Of a DNA stretch of 64,000 nt, positions 28,628 to 37,137 are shown one piece after another (positions within the stretch are counted from its first letter, which is position 1; each line of letters begins with the position of its first letter). The stretch is from Cupriavidus necator (lineage in GTDB: Bacteria > Pseudomonadota > Gammaproteobacteria > Burkholderiales > Burkholderiaceae): the NCBI GenBank assembly GCA_022041995.1, contig CP074381.1:4030001-4094000 (forward strand). The letters run 5' to 3'. A model generated the notes under the pieces. That model saw only the letters and a program-made list of their open reading frames with translations. It ran no database searches and had not been told where the DNA came from. The position numbers and the translations under genes are program-made.

Positions 28628-31600
28628 ATGGCCCTTTCGAGAGGTCTTGATGGCAGCCTGGGTGCCCAGCAAAAGAACTGTTTGAGGAAGTGTGCAAACG
28701 TGGATATTCGGCTCATTGAGAAGTCTGGTGTTCCTGCATCGGAAATTGAAGCCCATCAACGCATCCAGAAGGCATTTGACGCGTCGCCGTTGACCAAGAG
28801 TTGGCGTGGCTACGCTTCGTTCAAGCTGAGCCGTGCAGGCGCTGGAGCGGGAGATGACGACTACGACTTGGTGCTGGTGACGCACACCAATATTGTGGTT
28901 CTCGAGTTGAAGAACTGGCGCGGCAAGCGTCTTGAGTCACGGGGAGGAAACTGGTACGTCGACGGTCAGCCTCGTGGACGGTCGCCGGTGCCGCTGGTCA
29001 ATCTCAAGGCCAAGAAACTGGGTAGCGCATTGCAGGCGCGTGTCGGCGCGGCAAAGACTCCGTTTGTCTATGCCTTCGTCGTATTGAGTGAACGCCTCGC
29101 TGAGATTGACCTGGAGGACGGTGAGGCCCGTTCGGTTCTTTACCTGGACGAATTGCTGGGCTGGGTATCCGAACCAAACTACCGCAAGGTAATCAGTCGT
29201 CCACCGCGTTTTGACCCGCTGGGATTCCTGTACAACTATGACCTGTTCTTCGAAGGTCAGAAGGGACGACCGGCCGGATACAACCTGCATGGCTTCCGTC
29301 CCGATAAGCAGCCGATGTGGGAGCATCCAACCAAGCTTTACGCTGAATTCAGGGCAAAGGAGTCGGCTGACCCGGACAAGCTGGCGCTGCTTCGGCAGTG
29401 GGACTTTTCGGCGCTGGGGACAGAACTCATCGGCGAGGGCGAGCGTGGCTTCATCGGCTTGCGGGAACAGCGAGTCTACGAGTACGTCGAACCGCGCAAC
29501 GAGGAGCTCTCGCGTAGCTTGCTGCGCCCTGTCGCGCGCATGTCGGAAGCGAATGTCACGCGGGATTTTGCGGAACTCTATGTGCTGCCGCCCAAGGTCA
29601 CGCGCCTGAGCGAATTCACCAACGCGGGCCTGCCGAAGCTGAATGGAGCGGAGCGCGTTGTCCTGGTGAAGGCGATGCTACAGCGCTTTGCGGACCTCCA
29701 TGACCTCAACGTTGCACATCGGGATGTCGGCGCGCATTGCTTGTGGATTGAGCGCCCCGCGAAAGTGGTCGTCTCCGGATTTCCAGCAGCTTATTATCCG
29801 GTCATGGAGACGGTGGGAGAGTTCCGGGACCGGGTGAAGGTGGAGCGGGCTAACTTGCCCGAAGACACGGGTTTCGCCCAGGAGTCAACGCCCTATCACC
29901 GTGACGTCTACATGCTCGGTGTCTTGGCGCACCTGATGCTTCATGGTGAGCGTCCGCCCAGCGTGGAAGGCGCTTACCGGTGGGAGCCGCGAGCGAACGA
30001 TGCCTTTGATGGCGCGTTCGACGCCGTGCTCGCAAAGGCGCTGAGCCTCGAACCGACGGCGCGGTTTGAGAACGCTCGGGAAATGCTCGAGGCCGTGAAC
30101 ACGGCGTCGACCAACGAGCGCGAACAGTTGATTGACCTCTCCGTCTTTGAGGCCCACCGTGCCAGGACCCGGGCTCGGGACTATCTGGAGGACGGGGCGC
30201 CGCTGACGGACGATGATGACCTGCTTGCCTACCGCAGCAGTGTCGATGGACAGCCGGTCCTGGTCAAGGAATGGCACGGGGTTGAACCGGACCTCAGGCG
30301 TCCCGATGTTGCGATACGGCTGCTGTCTTTCCTAGAAAGGGCGCGCAATCTCCGTGCCGCGTCGCTTGCCGGTCTGGCCGGGATTCGCGACTACGGGCTC
30401 AGCCGGCGGAGCCTGCTTCTGGTCCAGGACTGGATTGAGGGCGAAACGCTCGCCGAGTGGATGAGGCGACCGCAGGAGCGCGAGGTCAAGGTGGCGGTGG
30501 CCCGGGCGCTCACGCGCACACTCTCGCGTCTGCATGATTTCGAGTGGCCGCACGGCGACATCAAGCCCGGCAACATCATTGTTCGGGCGGATGGTAGCCC
30601 GGTATTCATCGACCTGCTCGACTACCGCCGGGGCGGCATCGAAGCCTATAGCACCGCCTATCTCCCCGCCGATTACAAGACCATGTCGCCGATGGCGCGT
30701 GACCGCTATGCGCTGGCAGCGGTGCTCAAGGAACTGCTTGAGGAAAGCAGCACCGAGGCCGAGCTATTGGGCCTGGAAAAGGTGCGGGAAGAGATTCAAA
30801 GGTTGCTGACGGAACGCAGCGTCTCCGCCTTGGAGCCATTGCAGAGTGCGCTGGACGGCAAGGGGAAGTCTACCAACGCCCCGGACACGGAGCCCTTTCA
30901 CATCACGGTACAGAACCTAGCCGCAAAAAGGGTGGGGGCGGGTGAGCTGGTGTCCGACAACGGCCTCTTTCATCTCTCCATGGAGAACGCACGTCAGACT
31001 CCAGGAACAAAGCTTGTCCACCTGACGGGGGCCGGTGCACGATTGACGTTCGGGTGGCTGACCCAGGAACGCCGGGTGTCGTGGATCACTGTGAAGCCAA
31101 TTGACCTGTCGCAGTTGATGCGGGCCCAGGAGAAGGGCATCGGCGGCGTACGGGCGCGCCTGATGTTGGCTGACGGTGCCCGCAATGAAGCGTCGGAGCT
31201 GGCGCCGTCGATTGCGCTATGGGTGGACGAATTCGGCAGCGATGCGGCGAGCGTACCTGACGAGACGAGTCCGGATTCGGCCCCCGCGGCGTCGGACGAT
31301 GTTTTAGGCCAGACCGCGGGCTCGATGCCGCCGAAGGCAACCCGGCAGCAAGCCATTGATGTCGAGCGGTTGTGGCGAGGACTGCTCGATGCCGAGCAGG
31401 ACGGCCTGCCAATTGCGACCGTGACGGCAGAGGTGCGGCGCAATCCCCAACGTGAGCATCAATTGCTCATCCCCTGTGTACTGGAAGGAGCCGGCTTTGA
31501 CCCGGACGCTGACGACAGGACATGGGTTGAACGCAGGACCGCAGAGGGCGTCTGGCGGCGTTGCGGCGACCTCGAGCTTCGAGACACCTCGCTGGGTACG

Positions 31601-33619
31601 AACGCGGAGCTGGCCGTTGAACGGTGGAGTGGCAAGCCGCCGAAGCCCGGGGACAAGCTGCGTCTGCGCAGCAATATGGAGAGCGCTTCGCTGAACCGCC
31701 GGGCCGCCGCCGTTGACCGAATTCTTGAGGGCCGCTCAGTCATCCCGGACTTGGTGGACTACTTCCAGGCCGATGGCGTGCAGCCTGCGCCGATGGAGTT
31801 CAAGCTGCCCGCCGATGAGGCGCTGGACGCGTACTCGCAAGGCACCAAGCAGTTAAACGACAGCCAACGCGAAGCGTTCCGTCGCGCCTTGCAGTTTGGT
31901 CCGGTCAGCCTGCTTCAAGGCCCGCCGGGCACCGGCAAGACCTGGTTCATCGCATCGTTGTTGCACTATCTGGTAACCAAGGAAAGCGCACGTCGCATCC
32001 TGGTGGTGAGCCAGGCGCACGAGGCAGTGAACAATGCAATGGAAAAGGCGCTGGAGCTCTTTGAGTCAAAAGGCATCGTGTTCGATGCCGTACGCCTCGG
32101 CCATGAATCGGTAGTCTCGGAGCCGATTCGACATCTTCACTCTTCCTCAATTGAGCAGGTGTACCGGGAGCGCTTCAAGTCCGAGTACAAGGAGCGGGTC
32201 GTGCGGTTGGCCACTGAGATGGGCTTGCCGGCCGAATTCGCCGCCAGTGCGGTGCGCCTGCATGTCAGCGTCGGTCGCCTCGTCGAGCAGATTGGCATGC
32301 TCGAACTGGATGCCGCCAAGGAGCCACCGCGTGACTCGCGCAATGAGGCCGGGTCTGGGGAGGGGGATGAAACCGCTCACCATGTGCGACAGTTGACCGA
32401 GACGGTGCGCGATATCTGCAGACGCGACTATGGCTTTGACGTGGGCGATGTCCCGTTGGGCGCGGTGGTCGACCACCTTTTCGATGACCTTGCCGCGACC
32501 TTCGAGATTCAGTCGCCACAAGCGCTGGATAGGCTGCGCCGGCTACTGAAGCTGTCCGATGACTGGCTCAAGGCGCTGGGCGAACCGGCTGCCAATTTTG
32601 TCGAGTTTCTGGCCAAGTCAAGGACAGTCGTGGCCGGCACGCTGGTGGGCATTGGGCGCCGCGCTGCGGGTGTCATCCAGAACATGTACGACTGGGTCAT
32701 CATTGACGAGGCTGGACGCGCCGCGCCGAGCGAACTGGCCGTCGCCCTGCAAATCGGGCGGCGCATCCTCCTGGTGGGGGACCACAAGCAACTACCGCCG
32801 ACATTCCCGCAGGAGGTTCGCGATGCCGTCACCCGCAAGCTTGGCTACGCCGATGACTCCCGGGCCTTCGCCAGCGATTTCGAACGGGTTTTTGATTCGC
32901 CGTACGGAAGAACCACTGGCACGTCCCTACGGGAGCAATACCGCATGGCACCAACCATCGGCGAGCTCGTGTCCGAGGTGTTTTATGGGGGGGCGCTTGC
33001 GACGGGGCGGGCCGCCTCGTGGCTCGATACGAGCCTGCTGCCGCCGCAGTTCAAGCACGAGATCACCTGGGTGGATACGGGTACGCTGGGCAAGGTGGCC
33101 CAGGAAGATGTGTCTTCGGATGGCGTCGATTGCTGGAACGAGACCGAGGCGAATGTCGTGATGGGCGTGCTGAAAGCGTTGCTGCATAACCAGGCTCTTG
33201 TCAGGGCGCTGCAGGAGGGGCTGCAGCCCGGTGACCCTATTGTGGGGGTCATCTGCATGTACGCCAGGCAGCGAGAGTTGCTGAATCGCCTCAAGAACGA
33301 GGCCCGCTGGCTGCCGGCCGAACTGCGGCGGCTCATCAAGGTCGACACGGTGGACAGCTACCAGGGCAAAGAGAACCGAATTGTTATTCTGTCGACCGTT
33401 CGCCACAACCCGCATATGAATCCTGGCTTCCTCCGGAGTCCAAACCGCATCAACGTGGCGCTCTCGCGTGCCATGGAGCGGCTGATTGTGGTCGGCGCGA
33501 CGCCGATGTGGCGCGGGAAGAATGAGAGCTTGCCGCTGGGGCGGGTGCTGAAGAAGGTGGATGGCTTAACCATTGCGGGCCGCGCCGCCGTCATTCGCGC
33601 GCAGGAGTTCCGAGCATGA
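28628..33619 (+). CDS. NERD nuclease-like / pseudokinase / kinase / UPF1-like helicase fusion
   Basis: A 1663-aa multidomain protein. Residues about 30-140: NERD domain, with D80 and LELKNW (E93-x-K95), a restriction-nuclease-like core. About 330-500: a kinase-like domain whose catalytic loop reads AHRDVGAHCLWI (H364-R-D) but lacks the Asn and the DFG Asp, so a probable pseudokinase. About 515-740: a second kinase with VLVKEW, HGDIKPGNII (H641) and FIDLLDY, which looks active. About 1080-1660: an SF1 helicase with GPPGTGKT (about 1099), IDEAGRAAPSEL (about 1358), GDHKQLPPT, DSYQGKENRIV and NVALSRA. Helicase plus kinase next to a PLD gene is the Mokosh type I plan. A GTG at 28700 is an alternative start. 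The next gene overlaps by ATGA. Confidence 0.88.
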   Translation: MALSRGLDGSLGAQQKNCLRKCANVDIRLIEKSGVPASEIEAHQRIQKAFDASPLTKSWRGYASFKLSRAGAGAGDDDYDLVLVTHTNIVVLELKNWRGKRLESRGGNWYVDGQPRGRSPVPLVNLKAKKLGSALQARVGAAKTPFVYAFVVLSERLAEIDLEDGEARSVLYLDELLGWVSEPNYRKVISRPPRFDPLGFLYNYDLFFEGQKGRPAGYNLHGFRPDKQPMWEHPTKLYAEFRAKESADPDKLALLRQWDFSALGTELIGEGERGFIGLREQRVYEYVEPRNEELSRSLLRPVARMSEANVTRDFAELYVLPPKVTRLSEFTNAGLPKLNGAERVVLVKAMLQRFADLHDLNVAHRDVGAHCLWIERPAKVVVSGFPAAYYPVMETVGEFRDRVKVERANLPEDTGFAQESTPYHRDVYMLGVLAHLMLHGERPPSVEGAYRWEPRANDAFDGAFDAVLAKALSLEPTARFENAREMLEAVNTASTNEREQLIDLSVFEAHRARTRARDYLEDGAPLTDDDDLLAYRSSVDGQPVLVKEWHGVEPDLRRPDVAIRLLSFLERARNLRAASLAGLAGIRDYGLSRRSLLLVQDWIEGETLAEWMRRPQEREVKVAVARALTRTLSRLHDFEWPHGDIKPGNIIVRADGSPVFIDLLDYRRGGIEAYSTAYLPADYKTMSPMARDRYALAAVLKELLEESSTEAELLGLEKVREEIQRLLTERSVSALEPLQSALDGKGKSTNAPDTEPFHITVQNLAAKRVGAGELVSDNGLFHLSMENARQTPGTKLVHLTGAGARLTFGWLTQERRVSWITVKPIDLSQLMRAQEKGIGGVRARLMLADGARNEASELAPSIALWVDEFGSDAASVPDETSPDSAPAASDDVLGQTAGSMPPKATRQQAIDVERLWRGLLDAEQDGLPIATVTAEVRRNPQREHQLLIPCVLEGAGFDPDADDRTWVERRTAEGVWRRCGDLELRDTSLGTNAELAVERWSGKPPKPGDKLRLRSNMESASLNRRAAAVDRILEGRSVIPDLVDYFQADGVQPAPMEFKLPADEALDAYSQGTKQLNDSQREAFRRALQFGPVSLLQGPPGTGKTWFIASLLHYLVTKESARRILVVSQAHEAVNNAMEKALELFESKGIVFDAVRLGHESVVSEPIRHLHSSSIEQVYRERFKSEYKERVVRLATEMGLPAEFAASAVRLHVSVGRLVEQIGMLELDAAKEPPRDSRNEAGSGEGDETAHHVRQLTETVRDICRRDYGFDVGDVPLGAVVDHLFDDLAATFEIQSPQALDRLRRLLKLSDDWLKALGEPAANFVEFLAKSRTVVAGTLVGIGRRAAGVIQNMYDWVIIDEAGRAAPSELAVALQIGRRILLVGDHKQLPPTFPQEVRDAVTRKLGYADDSRAFASDFERVFDSPYGRTTGTSLREQYRMAPTIGELVSEVFYGGALATGRAASWLDTSLLPPQFKHEITWVDTGTLGKVAQEDVSSDGVDCWNETEANVVMGVLKALLHNQALVRALQEGLQPGDPIVGVICMYARQRELLNRLKNEARWLPAELRRLIKVDTVDSYQGKENRIVILSTVRHNPHMNPGFLRSPNRINVALSRAMERLIVVGATPMWRGKNESLPLGRVLKKVDGLTIAGRAAVIRAQEFRA

Positions 33620-35109
33620 GCGGCGAACGCTTTGAGTTCAACAAGGTGACGTTCGCGTTGCCGATTCAGGCATTCAAGGTCGGTGCCTTCATTTCAACTG
33701 AAGAAAGGTTGCCGGTTGTGACCGAGTTCGTGCTGCGGCTGCTGCACACCTGCGGTCGCGTGTCACTGTCCGGCTTTCAGGGCTACTTCGGATTCTCGGA
33801 GGCCGAGGCGTTGTCTGTCATCGAGTCGCTGGACCGGCAAGGCTACGTGAAGCTGGTGGATGACGCGCTCAGCCTTAGTGAGGAAATCATCGCCAGGTTC
33901 GATGCCTCGCCCGACGACTGCCCATGGGTCACCAAGCTCAAGAAGCGCACGGATACCGTCCCGTTCGACCTGCTGGCCTTCACCTCGCTGCGGCGCGCGG
34001 AGTTCGCGTTTGCGAGCGATAACTGGGTGAAGCTCAATCCGTCTGCCGATATCGTCGGGAACAGCGTCGAGCGGGCCCGTCGGGCCTACCGCGAGAACTT
34101 TGCGCAGATAGAGCGCGAATTTGCCCGTGCGCGCGGGGAAGAGCGCGAACGGTCCTACGGTGTGCATTCGATTGAGAGCGTCGAGGCCAAAAAAGCCGGT
34201 TTCATTCCGGTGACGGTCAGTCTGGGGCTTGGTGTTGGAAACAAGTTGTCAAGTCAATTCCCGGAGGAATTCGACGCGGGCGTGAGTCCCGAACTTCTGG
34301 CGCAGTTTCGTGAGCGGGTCGCGAACGAGTTTGAGCGCGAACCTGCAGCGCGTGCCAGCGGCGTCGACGAGTTCATCGACCTGTTTCATCTCGATTTCCT
34401 GCGCAAGTACGCCGAGGGGGACCGTTTCGACGCCAGTCGCTTTGCCGCGGACGTCGTCAGCGGCATGGTTGCCCCGCCGGGGCTGCAGCCCCTGTTCGGA
34501 AGTCTGTGCCTGAAGGGCAATCGGGAGGCGGTTTCCGGCCTCATCTACGACGCACGCCAAGGCCATAAAGGCGCGCCCAAGCACCTGAGCTCGGTGGCAT
34601 GGCTTGCGCCGGACTACCCATTCTGGGGGCGCGGCGAAGACTTCAAGGCAACGGTGGAGATGTGGGGCAAGGCCCTGAAGGCCGGGGGAAGCGGGGACGA
34701 CTTGTTTGTCATTGACTATGCGCAAGAACGGCAGGAACCGGGCGTGCGCGCAAAGTTCTCCAACACTGGCTTGACCGAATTGCACCTCGTACGCCCCGAG
34801 GGGATTTCTGCTTCCCCCTGGCTGGGCGCGCTTGAGTTGATGCTGTATCCCGGGCAGTTCGCGGTCGCGCTGCTGCATACCGAGCTGGAAGGCTATCCCG
34901 GCGTCCGGGTCGCCTTCGGTGTGCTCTCGACCCTCACCAAGCATATTCATCTTATTCATCGCCTACTCGAGAATGTCGGTAGCGGCGCCCGATATGCCGG
35001 CCGTTGGTCGCCGAAAAAGCAGACGGTGTCCGCGAAGCAGCGCCGCAATCTCCACGAAGGCTGCCCCGTTCTTGCCTACTCAGACTACAGCCCGGAGCGT
35101 CTGAAATGA
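33616..35109 (+). CDS. unknown protein coupled to the helicase-kinase gene
   Basis: A 497-aa protein whose start overlaps the stop of the 1663-aa gene (ATGA), so the two are translationally coupled. The first about 110 residues look like a winged helix (PVVTEFVLRLLHTCGRVSLS, then EALSVIESLDRQGYVKLVDD). The rest is mixed and not recognised; WLAPDYPFWGRGEDF, FVIDYAQERQ and HIHLIHRLLENVGSGARYA are notable conserved-looking stretches. The C-terminal part could be a PLD-like or scaffold domain without its catalytic residues; this is a guess. It is probably an integral member of the same system. Confidence 0.7.
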   Translation: MSGERFEFNKVTFALPIQAFKVGAFISTEERLPVVTEFVLRLLHTCGRVSLSGFQGYFGFSEAEALSVIESLDRQGYVKLVDDALSLSEEIIARFDASPDDCPWVTKLKKRTDTVPFDLLAFTSLRRAEFAFASDNWVKLNPSADIVGNSVERARRAYRENFAQIEREFARARGEERERSYGVHSIESVEAKKAGFIPVTVSLGLGVGNKLSSQFPEEFDAGVSPELLAQFRERVANEFEREPAARASGVDEFIDLFHLDFLRKYAEGDRFDASRFAADVVSGMVAPPGLQPLFGSLCLKGNREAVSGLIYDARQGHKGAPKHLSSVAWLAPDYPFWGRGEDFKATVEMWGKALKAGGSGDDLFVIDYAQERQEPGVRAKFSNTGLTELHLVRPEGISASPWLGALELMLYPGQFAVALLHTELEGYPGVRVAFGVLSTLTKHIHLIHRLLENVGSGARYAGRWSPKKQTVSAKQRRNLHEGCPVLAYSDYSPERLK

Positions 35110-35562
35110 TGAGCCGCACCTCCCACATGCCAGGTGCGCCGCGCCCGCTGACCAGCTCTCAACGGACGCCCATGCGCTGCACGCTGGCGGCCCGGTCCGG
35201 CCAGGTGCAGTCACTGGCGAATGGTAGGTTCTGGGCATGTCGACCTCCGCGGCGGACACGGTTACGAGGCAGGCGGGCGCCGCAAAGCCTTGATCAAGCT
35301 AATAGCTGACTTGTATAGCGCGCCCGATCTACGAGCGATTTTCGTTCGATGACTGCGGCTGAAGTCTCGGCTTCCTCGACCACGCGAGTCGCTCGGCCGC
35401 CAGCCGCCTTCATACCCAGTTGAAGGCACCTAAGCACGTCGGTTCGGACGGAGCGCCTTGTCAGCAGGGTTTCCGGAGTCGCAGCAACAGTTCTCCTTGA
35501 CCATTGACCTTTCCTGAGTTAGCCGCTCAAATTCAGCACAAAACAAAACGGAAGGATTGGAC
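35110..35562. other. gap inside the four-gene cluster
   Basis: About 450 bases that separate the two coupled gene pairs. A minus-strand frame near 35290-35520 reads RRSVRTDVLRCLQLGMKAAG and more, which looks protein-like, but it has no start codon. GGAAGGA at 35550-35556 is the ribosome site of the next gene. A second promoter probably lies in this gap. Confidence 0.45.
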
Positions 35563-37137
35563 ATGAGTTCCATGGGAGAGCCGCAATGGACGCGGCGTGA
35601 AGAGCGACGAGGCTTGGACCCATTGGGTATGCAGAGCACGAGCGTTTCCCAGTACCAGCGACTGGTGCCGGGCATCAGCAACGTGACCTTGCGTATGCGC
35701 TACTACGGTCTGTACGCTTGGCTAACAGACTACTACGCCAAGCACAGCGGTGACCCTTCCGTTGCGGGTTGGCAAAAGTTCCTCCGAAGGTCAGAAGCGC
35801 TTTATGCGCTTTTGACGCAGGCGAAGACGCAGGACACGGGCGTCGCTGGGAGCCGCTGGGCAAGGCGCAAGCTGGCCGCCACGTCAGGCGCCTGGATTTC
35901 GTTTTCCATACATGCTGACAACGACCCGTCGGAACCGCAGTATCTGAAACAGGCGTTCGGTGCCTATGGGGCGGCATACGGGACGCAGCTCTTTGCGACG
36001 GGCATCTTGTGTTCGGTTGAACACCACGACGTGCCCGTGCCGACTCCAGAGATCGGGGACGGCCTGGCGGCGGCGTTCGCCGCAGCAATAGGCGGCGCTG
36101 GCGAGTGCTTCCTGAAAGCCGTAGAGCGCGGTTCGGTATCGAGGAGTGAGCTGGAGGAGCTCGCCGTCATGGTGCCCAGCGCTATCGAGCCCGAAAGTCT
36201 CGAACGGAACATGTACGAGGCAATACTGTTCGCACGTGCTCCTGATAGCTCGCCAAGTGACCTGGCCCGAAGCATGAGTCTGAGGCTCGTGCTGCGCGCG
36301 ACCGATTGGCTGGGCTATATGCCTGCGGCCAGTGATATCCGATGGGCGCTCTACGCGCTGCGAGATAGCGATGGAGTCGAGGTTGAATCGCTGAGCGACG
36401 AGGAGATGGCCCAGCGCTTCACGTGGTTGGCCTATCACGTCAATGACTTATGCCATGCCTGCTATGAAGCCCTCTTGAAGTACATTCTTGACGTACTGGA
36501 GGGCTTCCCGGGGGGCGTGGCTTTGGACAAGCTCCTACAGGTTGTTGTTGCACGCATTGTCAAGGCGCTTGGCGCCGAAATGCAGACATTTGCGCACCTG
36601 TGCGACGACATCACTCTGCCGGAGAATCCGTGGACCGAGGAGAAGGACGACAGCGAGTTCAACTTGATCAACGAGGTTCTTCAAGGCGCCAATTTGTCCT
36701 CGGCGACCAATGCCGAAGTCGCAGTCGCTGCACTGCGGCTCTTGGCGGTTCTCTTCAAACGCTTCACGCCAGAGTTGCCTGCACTGGACGCGGAGCTAAA
36801 ACTGGTCGGAGACAGCCCCTTCGTGCAATCTATTTGCACCGAACTCCGGTTTCTGCAGGCTCATCGCGATGCGCCGCTGCCTCAACTGCTTCATTCATTG
36901 CTCAAGGTTCGCGTGATCGATCGCCATCTTTGGGTTGCTATCCAGAAGCTACGACACCAAGGCGATTACACCTTTCTCCTGGAGACCGACAATGGGCGTG
37001 TCCGACTCAGAAGCAAGGACGGCCCGGTCTTGACGAACCCGCGTTTGGCGTCGTCCATCAGGTTCCTTGACGACATCCACCTCCTTGGCCCTGACGGTTT
37101 GACCGACTTGGGGCGACGTGCCCTGGAGGGCGTATGA
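35563..37137 (+). CDS. unknown protein in front of the PLD gene
   Basis: A 524-aa protein, starting at ATG 35563 (GGAAGGA 7 bases upstream). A conserved-looking N-terminal block reads RRGLDPLGMQSTSVSQYQRL, followed by LVPGISNVTLRMRYYGLYAW. The rest is helical, with no known catalytic motif. Its stop overlaps the PLD gene start (ATGA). I do not recognise the family; its placement suggests a target-binding or structural subunit for the PLD protein. GC and codon use match the preceding pair. Confidence 0.75.
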   Translation: MSSMGEPQWTRREERRGLDPLGMQSTSVSQYQRLVPGISNVTLRMRYYGLYAWLTDYYAKHSGDPSVAGWQKFLRRSEALYALLTQAKTQDTGVAGSRWARRKLAATSGAWISFSIHADNDPSEPQYLKQAFGAYGAAYGTQLFATGILCSVEHHDVPVPTPEIGDGLAAAFAAAIGGAGECFLKAVERGSVSRSELEELAVMVPSAIEPESLERNMYEAILFARAPDSSPSDLARSMSLRLVLRATDWLGYMPAASDIRWALYALRDSDGVEVESLSDEEMAQRFTWLAYHVNDLCHACYEALLKYILDVLEGFPGGVALDKLLQVVVARIVKALGAEMQTFAHLCDDITLPENPWTEEKDDSEFNLINEVLQGANLSSATNAEVAVAALRLLAVLFKRFTPELPALDAELKLVGDSPFVQSICTELRFLQAHRDAPLPQLLHSLLKVRVIDRHLWVAIQKLRHQGDYTFLLETDNGRVRLRSKDGPVLTNPRLASSIRFLDDIHLLGPDGLTDLGRRALEGV

